Shown: positions 35,001 through 46,028, numbered from the stretch's first letter. The stretch: 64,000 nt of DNA from Seminavis robusta (GCA_903772945.1 CAICTM010000181.1:1-64000); one strand, 5' to 3'. Made by a program: numbers and translations. Notes: generated by a model from the sequence alone, not told the origin.

Positions 35001-38000
35001 CAAAACCCCATTCAAACACAAATGCAAATTTCCGCGAGATCGCAGAAGAAGGCAATACGATTGTGTGCTCAAGCAGCGTGGAGACTTGGTCGCTGGGGTG
35101 ATCTGGAGAAGTTTGCTACGGAACTGAACAGCGTCAACGCATCCAACAACACGTCGAGCACCGCCGTACCAACCAGCAAAAGTGTTGCTTCAAGAGTTGA
35201 CTTTGAGGGTTCCTTCTTTTCGGCCGTCTTGCATATTCACAGAAAGGAGTGGACTGTTGCGGCTGAGGCGATTGACAATGCGAGGAGAGCAATGGACGGT
35301 CGGTTCACGGCACTCATGGCAGGTAAGTCCAGGATAGTGCGCATGAAAGTACCGTATCCCGCTGTATGTGCCATCCTCATGCTTCTACCCATGCGCAGAG
35401 TCCTACAACCGCGCTTACCCTAGCATGGTGACTGCACAGACTCTGGCTGAGATGGAGGAAATCATCGAGCTACAAAAACTCGAGGAACGTTCCCGAAGCG
35501 CTTTTCATCGGCACCCAGCAAACACACCGAACACGAACGAGGCTCGGCTGAGGCTACAGAAGGTTTGGCGCGAAAGGCTTGCTGGCTGTCGTGCAGATGC
35601 CGAAGTTCATTCGTCGATACTTGCGGTGCGTTCGCTGGTGCTGGGTCCGAGCGACGATTACGAGGCCACGTTGACCTTGAGCGAGCTATCGCGACAAGCA
35701 GAACGTTTCAAGCTCGCCGAACGTGTGCTTCTAGACCCTCTTGATGCCCTTGGTGCCAACTTGGATGGGCCTACTTTTGGTCTTCAGCTGGATGGTCAGC
35801 TCTCGCTTGATATTATGCCCGAGGGTGTGAATGGTCCTGCCGGCTATGCTTCTTTCATAAATCACTTGGTAACTCAAAGGGAAGGCGTGCTACAGCCCAA
35901 TTTTGGACCGAGGCAACAGCAGCTGAGCAACCAGCTTGTGTCGGCTGCAGGGGGTTTCAAAAGGTAAGCCCCTGAAGCATGAAACTCTTTGTGTGGAAAC
36001 CCATTCTCAAGCGGAAATCCTGCTGGTCGTTTCTTAGTATGAGAATACAGCACAGTCTCTATTTTGCGTATTTGAAGCACCTGTGGCTTACTGATCAAGA
36101 GGACATCGCAATTGATCGGTTGACTCGACTTTGCAATGTTGTTGACCTCGTGTTCCACTGCGAAGACGTCGCCGACCAGTCATTACGAGTTGCCTGTTGG
36201 CTAACGTTAGGGGAATGGAAGATGGAGGCCGCCACCTCTCCCGGCTCGTTCATTCCAGAGGCCCTGCAAGCAGACGGATTGTCCTGTTTCAAGCGGGCTG
36301 TGTCTAATGATTCCTGTGGGTATCGTGCATGGCATGCATGGGCACTGCTCAACTTCAGGATCGCAGTGCAGCTTGGTAGTGCCAAGAAGAATGCCCGAGC
36401 CGGCACTGCTCAGCGCAATCATGTCATTGCGGCTGTAGACGGCTTCGTGACTGCCATCAATCTGGGCACCAAGCGATTCTCTGCATCGGTACAACAGGAT
36501 ATGTTGAATGTACTCACTTGCCTCTTCCGGTATGGCGAACTTGAGGGAGTAGCCGAAGTAATCAACAGGGGCATGGCCGCCGTGCCTGCCGAAGCATGGC
36601 TCGGAGTGCTGCCTCAATTGTTGGCGAGGGTGAGCATCAAGTCATCACGAATTCGAAAAGTACTGCATCCACTCCTGGTGCGACTGGGAGAAAGACACCC
36701 TCAAGCGTTGATGTATCCGTTGTCGGTGCTGCTGAAAAGTCCAGTTGCGGAACGAAAGAACACAGCGGACAGTTTGTTGAAATCTCTCCCTAGAGCCTTG
36801 GTCGAAGAGGCGTTGATTGTTTCGAACGAGCTTATTCGCGTTGCAATTCTTTGGCTAGAGACTTGGCATGAGGGACTAGAAGGTAAGGCCTCCTTTGATA
36901 TTGAAGTCCAACGGCTTGACGTTGCATTATCTCATAAGTTGGTTCTTGGAATCCATGACAGACGCTTCTAGACTTTATTTTGGTGAGGGGAACGTCTCGG
37001 GCATGTTGGATCTTCTTCTACCGCTCCATGAACAACTTGAGCGAGGTCCAGAGACTAAGAGGGAAATTGACTTTATGAAAGCTTTCGGCAGTGACCTGAG
37101 CCAGGCACACAGCCACATCAAAGAGTATATTGAAAGGTCGCAAACGGGGAACAATGATGGACCGCCACAATATGACCCGACAGGTCGTCTGAGCCACCAA
37201 AGTGAAGAGGCAGAAGCAGCAATAAACAAAGCGTGGGTGAGTGCACCAACGTTTTTTTCATCTCTTGTGGTGTGTGTTGCTCCCCCCCCTCACACTCACC
37301 TACACACATTTCTGTTTCCAAACCAGGACATCTACTATACTGTTTTCCGCCGAATCAACAAGCAACTCCCTTCTCTGACAAAACTTGAATTGGACCAATG
37401 TTCACCTGCTCTGAGCAGAGCCCATGGTTTGGAACTTGGTGTGCCGGGGTCATACTGCGTGGACGGAACGTACGTCAAAATCGAAATGTTCAATGAATGT
37501 GTACAGGTCATCACAAGCAAGCAACGGCCCCGGAAGATTACGCTTAAGGGGAGCAACGGCAACGATTACGTTTTCCTCTTGAAGGGGCACGAGGATCTGC
37601 GACAAGACGAGCGAGTGATGCAGCTCTTTGGCTTGGTAAATGCTCTTCTCGTCCGTGATCCGCAGACCAAAAAGCACGACCTGAAGATCCAGCGATACCC
37701 CATCACTTGTTTGTCTACAAACTGTGGGCTGGTTGGCTGGGTTCCCAACACAGATACATTCCATTCGTAAGTGCTAGTTTGATGGTGCTTCGTGATTCCA
37801 CGGACAGAAACATCTGATGCCTTCTTTTGCTCTTTAATAGGCTGATACGCGACTACCGCTTGACGAAGAGAATAGCTCTGAATCTGGAAAACAAGGAGAT
37901 GCTGAAGATATCTGCGGACTTCGACCTCCTGACTGTCATGCAGAAAGTCGAGGTATTCACTGAGGCGCTGCGGCGAACCACGGGGAAAGGGAATGACATC

Positions 38001-39273
38001 TACGAGATTCTGTGGAGCAGATCAACGAATTCAGAAGAATGGTTGGAGAGGCGCAACAAGTACACTCGGTCGTTGGCCGTAATGTCCAGTACGTCGAAGA
38101 CCTGCTGCCAGGTCCTTCTGAAAGCAATTGCGATTGCGATCTCACCATCTCCTTTGATCTTTCTCATACAGTGGTTGGCTATATCCTTGGTCTTGGCGAC
38201 CGGCATCCTTCCAACTTGATGCTCGACAAAATTAGCGGTCGAGTTTTGCACATTGATTTTGGTACGTTCAAGGTGGAGCTTCTCCACTGGGTTCTTCCTC
38301 ATTTCTGACCCACCGGTATCTTCAAAACCCACGTAGGAGACTGTTTCGAAGTTGCGATGTCCCGGGAAAAATACCCTGAACGCGTTCCGTTTCGATTGAC
38401 TAGAATGCTTGTCAAGGCCATGGAAGTCTCCGGTATAGAAGGGAGCTACCGAAGCACTTGCGAAAGGACAATGTCGGTTCTCAGAGGCAGTAGAGATTCG
38501 CTTGTAGCTATGCTTGAAGCTTTTGTGTACGATCCGCTGATCAGTTGGCGCTTGGTCGACTTGTCGCCTGGGAGACCTTCCGAAGAGAAACTAGCCAGCG
38601 CAATAGACCAGGAGTCAGCCAACGTTGACCGTGCTGCTTCGGCAGTCTCTGAAAAATCCAGTGTCAAAAACTATCCTATCGCAGAAGACTTTGAGGCAGT
38701 TGGCAACCCAGGCTCGGAGGTGCTTGATGATGAGGATGGAGCCAACGGGCCCCAACCTATTGCGGCTTCGCAGCCGCATGCGACGGGTGGGGCCTCCGTG
38801 AACACCAGTAGGTCCCATGCACAAATGTACACCAACATGCAGAACTGGGCAGCAAACTTGGACACTGATAATCGCATTGCAAGCATAGCCGGAGAACGAT
38901 CGGAGCACGCTACGGCAGGAGGGTCTCTTGCCATGTCACGAATCGAACGTAGCATGCGCCAGAAAGAGATGCTTGGGCTGCTTCGCGGGGACGATGGCAC
39001 AGCTCATGAAGAAGCATTGAATAAGAAAGCTCTGAAAGTCATCCGACGTGTGCAAGACAAGCTGACCGGAACGGACTTCCCCGACTACAGCGAGACATCT
39101 GAGCCTTTGGATGTTCCCGAACAAGTGCAACGTCTCATTGTCCAGGCAACCGCAAGCGAAAATTTGTGCCAGTTATTCATCGGATGGTAAGCGTTTGTGG
39201 ACAAATAAATGCAGAGATTGATTCGATTCGGTTCACTAACTTTTGTTGCTTTTTCAGGTGTGCATTTTGGTAG
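29007..39273 (+). CDS. TOR: Target of rapamycin (TOR) serine/threonine kinase
   Basis: TOR is the nutrient-sensing PIKK kinase of the TORC complexes. Model with 13 exons: join(29007..32112, 32192..32880, 32964..34130, 34190..34523, 34594..35322, 35399..35963, 36038..36882, 36962..37236, 37327..37766, 37841..38088, 38172..38261, 38337..39186, 39258..39273), 3,117 aa against about 2,550 in human. All twelve introns are GT-AG, 59-90 nt, and every join keeps frame. HEAT repeats and the FAT region fill the first 2,450 residues. The FRB domain starts [16 protein letters not shown]. The kinase has [18 protein letters not shown], the catalytic loop GLGDRHPSN (D2809) and HIDFGD (D2828). The FATC end is [14 protein letters not shown]. 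The N-terminus carries an extra Ser-rich stretch with C80-x-C82 and C133-x2-C136. The FRB has an extra loop of about 22 residues. The last exon holds only five codons and the stop. Confidence 0.96.
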
Positions 39274-39485
39274 TTGCCGTGTGGCTGCTTGCATGGAAAC
39301 TAGCTTGACTTCCGATGATCAAATGGTGACTGCTCGCGGCTGCCGTGACCAAGAAATAGAACTGACAGAGAGATTTTAACTTCCATGGATAACTAGTATG
39401 GATTCTGAACAAGCTACCGCTATGCAATTAATTAGAATAGCAGCTGTTGCCTTGTTTGCACCCCTAACCGATAGTTTTAAGAAAA

Positions 39486-41369
39486 TCATTGGGAGGTCTT
39501 TCTCAGCTTCTTCGGAGGAAGGGCGATTGGTGGGGGTACGACTTTGACGCCTTCTTTCCTGCCTTTGTCGTATTCAATCATGTATTGCAGGGCCCCGCAT
39601 TGATTTGCTAGCAGCGATGCAACAGCCACAGTTTGAGCCTGTGTCAAAGAGCCGATTCGCCCACTTCCTCGAGACCGGAGAATGGCACAAAAGATAGGGT
39701 CGGTGTCTTCCAAGGGCGGACACTCCAAACTAATACGCACCCTAATCTGAACTGGGAAGGGTGACACCTTTGCATTCACATTCTTGGAAGCAAAGGTAGG
39801 CTCAATATTATTCAGAGCTGGAGTCAACGCTTCAAAGATTCCAAACAATAGCCTGTCGCTCACGTTCATAAGAAAGATAGAGGCGCCAGGTCTGATGCAG
39901 GAAGCCGCGCCTTTCATATGTGCTGGCAGGCCAAAGATACCCCTTCCAAGGCACTCGTCCATGGTGTCACTACTGCATCCAAAGATGAACCCTGAAAGAA
40001 ACAGACGGGGAGAGTTAAAAAAAAGATGGACCGACAGACAATAAAATAAATAAAGGAAAGTCTTACCCGGGCCTGGCATGGTGGGCCAAGCAAGTTCCTC
40101 GGGAAGCGGAGCGCGGAAGTCGGAAAGTAGCGCGTCTGGTGCAGGTGGTTCTTTGTCGCCTGTCCAGGACTCATGAAGTGAAACCAAGGGTGAATTCCAA
40201 ACTGCCTTCATCAACGCCTCACCCGTTCGTGGTGACATGGTTTGGCAAAAACTAGTGTCACTGGTTGGGAAAATGAGGTCCGGTGCAGCTTCCCTGGCAG
40301 TTTGCGACGGCATCTCAGTGGTGCGGTACCATTTCACATTGAGACAATAATCAAAACCATGGTGCGATCCTTCCTTTCCAAGGGATTCTTGATAGCTGGC
40401 CCTGGACATGACCAGTGCGGCACCTTGGATATGATTTGACCCACTGACTGTAAAGAACACCATGACTTGTTTGGCCCCATCTTGGTAGGCATGATTCAAA
40501 GCCTCAGCATGGCGCCTTTGAAGATACCACTTTCCTTGTACTGTGCTGATTGCCAGGTCTCGCTGGGTTGCGGCTAGAATGATAAAGAAGTGTGCCTGAT
40601 CAGGTTCAACAATTGGGCTGGGCAGGCCACCTCCAGAATTACCGCCTCGAAAGTAATCGACAGTGACGTGTTCTTGACTAGCAAACAAGTTGTCGCCAAG
40701 CTCTGTGTTCTCGGGTTGTTTCTGTTCCTGTCTAGGGAACTTGCGCAGTTCAGATTCTCCGTGAGCGAAATGGCAACCATCTCCAAAAGGACACTCTCCT
40801 TGAATAAAATGTTTGCAGAGACTAATCTTGTAAAATTCGTTTGGTTTTGGAGCAGGCCGCCTCGGTTGAGCCCCATCCTTGCCTGCAGCTTGCATTTGAC
40901 TCAATCCCAGAGTGAAGTCTGCCACAAGCGGCAGATCGGCCCTTTCTTTTCTGAGGTGCTTGTAACGACAGTAGGGTCCATGGATACAGAATCCTTGGCT
41001 GTAAAATACACATTCCAAGCGATTCTCTTCACTGATGTGCCGAAATGGACAGTCCTTCAATAGACATTTTTCTCCTCTTCGACACAGGGGCATCTTACTG
41101 AGATCATATTGATGCAGAAATTCACAGGCCGACCCCTTCATACAGAGATCTCTCAGCCAATGGCGACAGACAACGGTTCGAAGACGAGGGTCATGCTTAG
41201 CACTGGTCAACACAGGCTCTGCTTCATCTCCTGTTGCAAAGACAGACCCCGCCTTGCGGTACGGCAAAGGATCCAAAGTGTCAGGGATTCCATGCTTCAG
41301 GGCATAATCTTCGAAATCATATTCAACGTTCGCGATCGTCAGAGCGCCCGAGGGGAGAGCCTTCGTCAT
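39486..41369 (-). CDS. CPSF30: CPSF30 with CCCH fingers, YTH domain and DCD domain
   Basis: CPSF30 is the zinc-finger subunit of the cleavage and polyadenylation factor that binds the AAUAAA signal. Model: complement(join(39486..39991, 40067..41369)), 602 aa, one 75-nt intron. Four CCCH fingers are visible: C68-x7-C76-x5-C82-x3-H86, C96-x5-C102-x4-C107-x3-H111, C120-x7-C128-x5-C134-x3-H138, C185-x7-C193-x5-C199-x3-H203. They match fingers 2-5 of animal CPSF30; finger 1 is missing. Residues about 256-395 are a YTH domain (HFFIILAATQRDLAIS, cage Trp W281 and W347), as in plant CPSF30-L, so it should read N6-methyladenosine. Residues about 435-570 are a DCD domain: FIFGCSSDTMDECLGRGIFG, then PGASIFLMNVSDRLLFGIFE and a VRVRISLECPPL strand. 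The intron sits at the YTH-DCD border. It converges on TOR, 212 bp away. Confidence 0.92.
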   Translation of the reverse strand: MTKALPSGALTIANVEYDFEDYALKHGIPDTLDPLPYRKAGSVFATGDEAEPVLTSAKHDPRLRTVVCRHWLRDLCMKGSACEFLHQYDLSKMPLCRRGEKCLLKDCPFRHISEENRLECVFYSQGFCIHGPYCRYKHLRKERADLPLVADFTLGLSQMQAAGKDGAQPRRPAPKPNEFYKISLCKHFIQGECPFGDGCHFAHGESELRKFPRQEQKQPENTELGDNLFASQEHVTVDYFRGGNSGGGLPSPIVEPDQAHFFIILAATQRDLAISTVQGKWYLQRRHAEALNHAYQDGAKQVMVFFTVSGSNHIQGAALVMSRASYQESLGKEGSHHGFDYCLNVKWYRTTEMPSQTAREAAPDLIFPTSDTSFCQTMSPRTGEALMKAVWNSPLVSLHESWTGDKEPPAPDALLSDFRAPLPEELAWPTMPGPGKTFLYLFYCLSVHLFFNSPRLFLSGFIFGCSSDTMDECLGRGIFGLPAHMKGAASCIRPGASIFLMNVSDRLLFGIFEALTPALNNIEPTFASKNVNAKVSPFPVQIRVRISLECPPLEDTDPIFCAILRSRGSGRIGSLTQAQTVAVASLLANQCGALQYMIEYDKGRKEGVKVVPPPIALPPKKLRKTSQ

Positions 41370-42077
41370 GGTGACTGAAAGAAGAAGGAGTGTCGTTGGT
41401 GTGTGTTATTGTCGACTGGTCTGAAGGATGGATGCCGATTGCAGGCCATGATCGAGAAAAAAGATCGAGGTTTGGTTTTTGGTTGAATTTTATTAATAAA
41501 TAAAGGTTTGGTTGCGAATAAAGCGGCAAAGCGGATAAAGCCTGGAACGTTTAAAAATCAGCTACGTGTAGTACCAGTACCGTAAAGGCACAAGCCTTCA
41601 ACGTTTGCCTCCGACAGGAAGACAGCAACTTCGGGACACCAGGACCTGCCTTCGGTCCATCTCCCGGCCCTACACATGGTCCCGAGAGACGGTCCCACAC
41701 GACGACCTACACCAGCCCCACACCCCACACTTCCCGAGCAAAACTCAACCCCGCAAACTCCAAGGTTTGCGATTATCATCCAACCAAACGAGTGACGATC
41801 CGGCCTGCAATCTGTGCTGTGCCTTCTCAGGTTGTTTTATGAGTGAAATGGCAGGGTGAGAGCAAGTAGATTCAACCGCTTCTCCCCGGAAGCTCTTGCT
41901 ACCCACCCAGAGTGCTTATCTTATTCCATAAGAAACTACTACTCTACTACTAGCTAGGAAGGAAGAATAAATTCAATAAAAGTGCCTAATAATCCTCATT
42001 CCGGAATGCAAGGATGGGTTCAGCGTTGTTCATACCGCCTCATTTTGCCATGACACGAAACCATTCCAGTGAATTTC
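41370..42077. other. Intergenic, CPSF30 promoter and 3' flank of the aminopropyltransferase
   Basis: No gene is supported. Bases about 41590-41860 are C-rich on the plus strand and differ from the AT-rich flanks; I compared them from memory with U snRNA, SRP and RNase P consensus pieces and saw no match. The rest is AT-rich with CTACTACTAGCTAGG near 41945. Confidence 0.4.
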
Positions 42078-43233
42078 TTAATACATGAAAACTGGGTTGT
42101 CGCGTGTCATGACACGGGTGTCGTTCTTGAGGAGATTCCTTAGCGCCTTGGTCAATGCGAACATGGACATGTGAGACACACCATCGTACAGACCAAGCTT
42201 GTCGGCGCCACCTTCAATTTGTTGCTCGACGAGATTATCGATAACGTCCGTGCTGGCAGGAAATTTCCATTCCTTCTCGACAAGTGCCTTGTCCTCACAA
42301 CCAGCCGGGGCTTGGAATGCCATAATGAAACCCCAGTCGCCACCAAAGCTGGGAATGTTTGTGGAATAGGGTACGACGCAGTCAAAGACGGTGCGAAGGG
42401 TATTGTTGATTGGTCCATAACAGGAAGTATCGGTTTCACCTGCTCCTTGGTGTTTTGCTGGGACAGCATCGGCCGTTCCCGACTGTGTGACAAAGACACC
42501 ATTTGGGTTCAGGCGAGTCAAAGCATGTTCGTAGAACTCTTTAGTGTAGAGCATAATGCCTGGTCCAGCTTCAATGGGATCGGAAATATCCATGATAATC
42601 ACATCAAAAGTTTCTTGTGTCTCCATCATCCACTTGTGAGCATCGCCAACAACCAATTCAAATCGTTTGTCGGATGTTACAGTCTCCCCACCCCATTCCG
42701 CTAGGAACTTTTTGCAAACCTCAATAACTTTGCCATCAATATCCACCATCACACAGCGTTCAATCGACTTGTGACGCAAGACTTCTCGGGCTGTGGCAAG
42801 CTCACCACCTCCGCCAATAAAGACAGTCTTTGGAGGAGTGCCAGACAAAGCAGACCTCAACATAGAAGGATGGACAAGAGACTCATGGTAGGCAAACTCG
42901 TCCATCTGAGAACTCTGTGTCTTGCCATCCGTGACCAGGGTCTAACGGTATCATAGATCGGAGAAGAGATTATGGTGAGTTAAGCAAGGAATACGGTATG
43001 AAATCGAGAGTGTCAGGGGTTCTGCTGTACTGTACCTTTCCAAAGAAGGTTTCCACTACATCGATTTGCTGAAATTCTGATTCCGATGTGAACAGGATCT
43101 TGTTCAGGTCCATTTCCAACCTCAGACCAGGCGCCACATCCTCACGGAAGAGGAAGGACATCTTGGCCCGCTGAGCCTCAATACCAGGATTCTTTTCGCC
43201 GCTCTCCGTCATGGTGGAATCGATTACTGCCAT
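42078..43233 (-). CDS. Thermospermine/spermidine synthase, ACL5-like
   Basis: Polyamine aminopropyltransferase that moves an aminopropyl group from decarboxylated SAM to a polyamine. Model: complement(join(42078..42941, 43036..43233)), 353 aa, one 94-nt intron joining VVETFFGK to TLVTDGKTQSSQMDE in frame. Visible motifs are the substrate gate YHESLVHP, the nucleotide loop FIGGGGELATAREVL (G109-E113), the ribose-binding D133 in VDIDGK, and the acid D184 in DISDPIEAGPGIMLYTKEFY. The D-P-I-E-x-G-P plus LYTKxFYE pattern is that of ACL5-type thermospermine synthases and not of classic spermidine synthases, which have a D-x-x-D-P-x-G-P-A pattern. ACL5-type enzymes have been described in diatoms. 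Which polyamine it makes needs an enzyme assay. No leader peptide is evident. Divergent from cpFtsY. Confidence 0.88.
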
Positions 43234-43616
43234 TATTGTGTTCGAATGCTACCAATGCTGCTTTTTGTGGTTCATTGGTTTCGTTCGACCTCTCGATCAT
43301 GAAACGACGTCGATCGCGGTCCAGCAAAGCCAGACGGGGTGCGCCAACGGTCATGCGTGTTGGTGTCCTCTGTCCAGACAAGGATGGGGTTTCCAAAGCC
43401 GACATAGCGACAAAAGCGACATATAAGCCAGTAGAGTGGAAATGTTTGCTGACTCATTAACTGACGCACGAAGAAGGAAAGTAAAAGCACGTTGTTGTTT
43501 TTTGGAACTGATCAGCTTATTCCCGCGCAATACATTGTCAAGTGTCAAGAAGGAACCACACGCTCATGTTGACAATAATAGCGGTTTGATGAACGGCAAC
43601 ATCAACAGGCATCAAG
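43234..43616. promoter_or_regulatory. Divergent intergenic region between the aminopropyltransferase and cpFtsY
   Basis: This 383-bp region must hold the promoters of both genes. Small open frames inside it are not conserved text. No factor site was recognised. Confidence 0.4.
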
Positions 43617-45435
43617 ATGAAGAAGGCAATTCTGTTTGTATCGCTGCTTCTTGCTGAGCATGTGGCAGGCTTTCGCAGCTCCATGCTGCTGCCCAAGTTC
43701 CTGATCACTCAGCCTCAAAATCTGCATCCATCACAGTCCAAGACGCAGCTGTTCATGGTCTTTGACTTTTTCAAGGAGAAGACATCGGAAGGATTTGATC
43801 AGTTGAATCGATTGGCTGATGCTTCCTACAAAGGAGAACTGGGGAAAGGAATCTCAGATGTCGCTGCCTACACCACAGCCAGCAATATTGCCTTTGCCAA
43901 TGGACTGGCAAGGAGTCGCATTCAGTTGCTCCAAAACCTGGAATCGTTGGCCACAGGAATGTCTCCAGAGGAATTGCTAGAGGATCTGCAAGATATCTTG
44001 CTGCAAGCGGATCTTGGAATTGCTGTTTCTGAAGAGGTAGTGGATGAAGTAAGGACCCTTCGGGCAGACTCGACAACGATGCTGACACAAGATGACCTCA
44101 GGAGTATTTTACGAGGCAAGCTGATCGAAGCATTGATTACAGAAATACCTGGAGCAATGCAGTTCTCGGCAGATGATAACACTCCTACGGTGTTCTTTGT
44201 GATGGGGGCCAACGGTATGGGAAAGTGAGTATGACTTGGTTGTTTAGATGTGTCTGGAATGATACCAAACAATCTGCATCAAAAAGTTGCTGAAAAAGGT
44301 CTTTTTCTTCCCCGTCAAGGACAACAACTATTGGCAAGCTTGCTCACCGTCTCAAGACGGAAGGAAACCAAACTGTTTTGATGGCAGCTTGTGATACGTT
44401 TCGAGCTGGTGCAGTCGAGCAGTTGCAACAGTGGGCTGAAAGAGCTGATGTTGATATTTATGGCCCCTCGGAAGGCAAGAGCACGCCCAGTGCTGTTCTT
44501 TATGGAGCACTCGATAAAGCGTGCAAAGAAAACTACGATACTGTCTTGGTTGATACATCTGGAAGGCTGAGCAACAATGATGCCCTGACTGCTGAATTAG
44601 CCAAGATGAAAAAGGTAATACAGAAACGTCTTTCAGTCGAAACAGGTAGCGATGGCAGCCCGATTCCAAACAAACAGGCACCACATGAGACCCTGCTTGT
44701 GTTAGGTATGCAAACAGCCTTGCACTCTTTGTTGATACTTGCTCAAAAGCATCGTAGTCAGAGCTTACTTCTTACATCATCATCATTGGCTTCACGTTTC
44801 TTGCTCACTTTTGGTCGAAGATGGTAAGTGCTGGCTCAGCTGTTTGTGGCTCTCTTTTTGACATTCTTTGCCATTGCAGTATCTCATCTATCGCTCAGCC
44901 GCGCAAGGACGGATGGCTTTGGATTCAGCTCGCGTATGGGACGAGGAGATTGGTCTAAGTGGATTAATCCTGACGAAATTGGACGGTACTGCCCGCGGCG
45001 GTTCCGTCGTTGCCGTGTCCCGTGATCTGAGATTGCCTGTGAAGCTCATCGGAGTTGGAGAAGGACTTGATGACCTGAGAGATGTAAGTGGCTAAGTTTG
45101 CCAAACAAACAACCATCGCCATTGAAATTCCATTCGTTTGTAGCTAACTATTCCAATTTGTTCAGTTTGAACCTGAACGCTTTGTGGAGGGTCTGCTTGG
45201 TATTGGAGAAGCCGGTGGCAAACCTAGTTCCAACTCGAACGAAGGGGCAATGCTAGCTGCGAGGCTAGACAACATGAGGCAAGAGCGAGACGAGAGAGCA
45301 AAGGTCATGGCCAAACAGCCTGTTGCCGCTGTCGCTGCTCCACCGCCTTCTATAGAAATGGATGACACTGGCAAAAGTCCTGCAAGGAGATCCAAACCGA
45401 AGAACAAGAAGAAAAAGAAGAAGGGCCGCAAATAA
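43617..45435 (+). CDS. FTSY: Chloroplast SRP receptor FtsY
   Basis: SRP-family GTPase that receives chloroplast SRP cargo at thylakoids. Model: join(43617..44224, 44320..44705, 44821..44823, 44899..45083, 45166..45435), 483 aa. The start MKKAILFVSLLLAEHVAG|FRS is a signal peptide followed by Phe, the typical cleavage context of diatom bipartite plastid leaders. The NG domain shows GANGMGKTTTIGKL (P-loop), DTFRAGA, VDTSGR (usually DTAGR), TKLDGTARGG and IGVGEGLDDLR. The 3-nt third exon is required to give LVLDAAQGR; without it the conserved Asp is lost but frame is kept. The C-terminus is unusual: after the FEPERFVEGLLG end of the G domain come about 80 residues closing in a run of Lys (KNKKKKKKGRK), absent from bacterial FtsY as far as I know. 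Confidence 0.92.
44821..44823 (+). other. Putative 3-nt microexon (ATG) of cpFtsY
   Basis: The bases are preceded by a pyrimidine-rich tract ending in GAAG and followed directly by a consensus GTAAGT donor. Joining exon 2 (ending TTA G), these three bases and the exon starting CCGCGCAAGG gives LVLDAAQGR. Direct joining of the flanking exons gives LVLAAQGR, one residue short, with the frame unchanged. Confidence 0.7.
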
Positions 45436-46028
45436 ATGCCGGTATAGATATCGTTATAATACAGTCGTAGCCCCAGCTAGCTAGCTAGAATACAGCTTCC
45501 AAATCAATAATTTTGTCTTTTGCAAGTGTATCGGTACCTTCCAGCCCTCTTGGCTTATTTTACAAAGCTACAGGAAGGCAATGTTGCTGGATCTGTTTGT
45601 TGGATAGACTACGATGTAACCAGAAAGTAATTCTCAAAACAATAGCTAGCTAGTAGACTAAATACAATGACACTGAATTGAACAAGATCGGACATGGTAT
45701 GGATGACACTGAATTGATCAGGATCAGACATGGTATGGACTTTTGAAGCTCTGATGGACTCGACTCTGGCTAGACCCAGGTGGCACTCCCGTACAGGTAG
45801 GCCTTCCTGAGCAGGGGATTGCTATAGCATCGTGCAATCAAAAGGGGATCCTGTTTTTCCGAAATTGACTACGGCACTAAATGTGAGCTACTCAACTGCA
45901 CGCAAAAGGAGACTAACATAAGTGGAAGTCACTATTGCTTTATGAAATGAGTGAGTGAGGCCTCTTCAAATATCTTTCAGAGAGGACAATTTCGGTCTGC
46001 CCTGACCCCAGAGAGTCTCCTCGTACTA
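45436..46028. other. Convergent intergenic region between cpFtsY and the alpha/beta hydrolase
   Basis: No gene was found. It contains CTAGCTAGCTAG runs (about 45476-45488 and 45645-45655) and the 36-bp direct repeat listed separately. Confidence 0.5.
45668..45739. repeat. Two tandem 36-bp units
   Basis: Unit 1 is 45668-45703 and unit 2 is 45704-45739. Both begin TGACACTGAATTGA and end GACATGGTATGGA; they differ at a few internal bases. Confidence 0.85.

Noticed and set aside
37237-37326. Apparent extra 30 residues in TOR between FRB helices (VSAPTFFSS...)
   Set aside because: It is a GT-AG intron of 90 nt without a stop; removing it joins AINKAW to DIYYTVFRR as in other TOR proteins.
39992-40066. 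Apparent transmembrane segment between YTH and DCD (FLYLFYCLSVHLFF)
   Set aside because: It is the translation of an intron's pyrimidine tract flanked by good splice sites, not a membrane segment of the normal protein.
41590-41860. Possible structured RNA gene in a C-rich block
   Set aside because: No match to remembered consensus pieces of U snRNAs, SRP RNA, RNase P RNA or tRNA; an Rfam search would be needed to reopen it.
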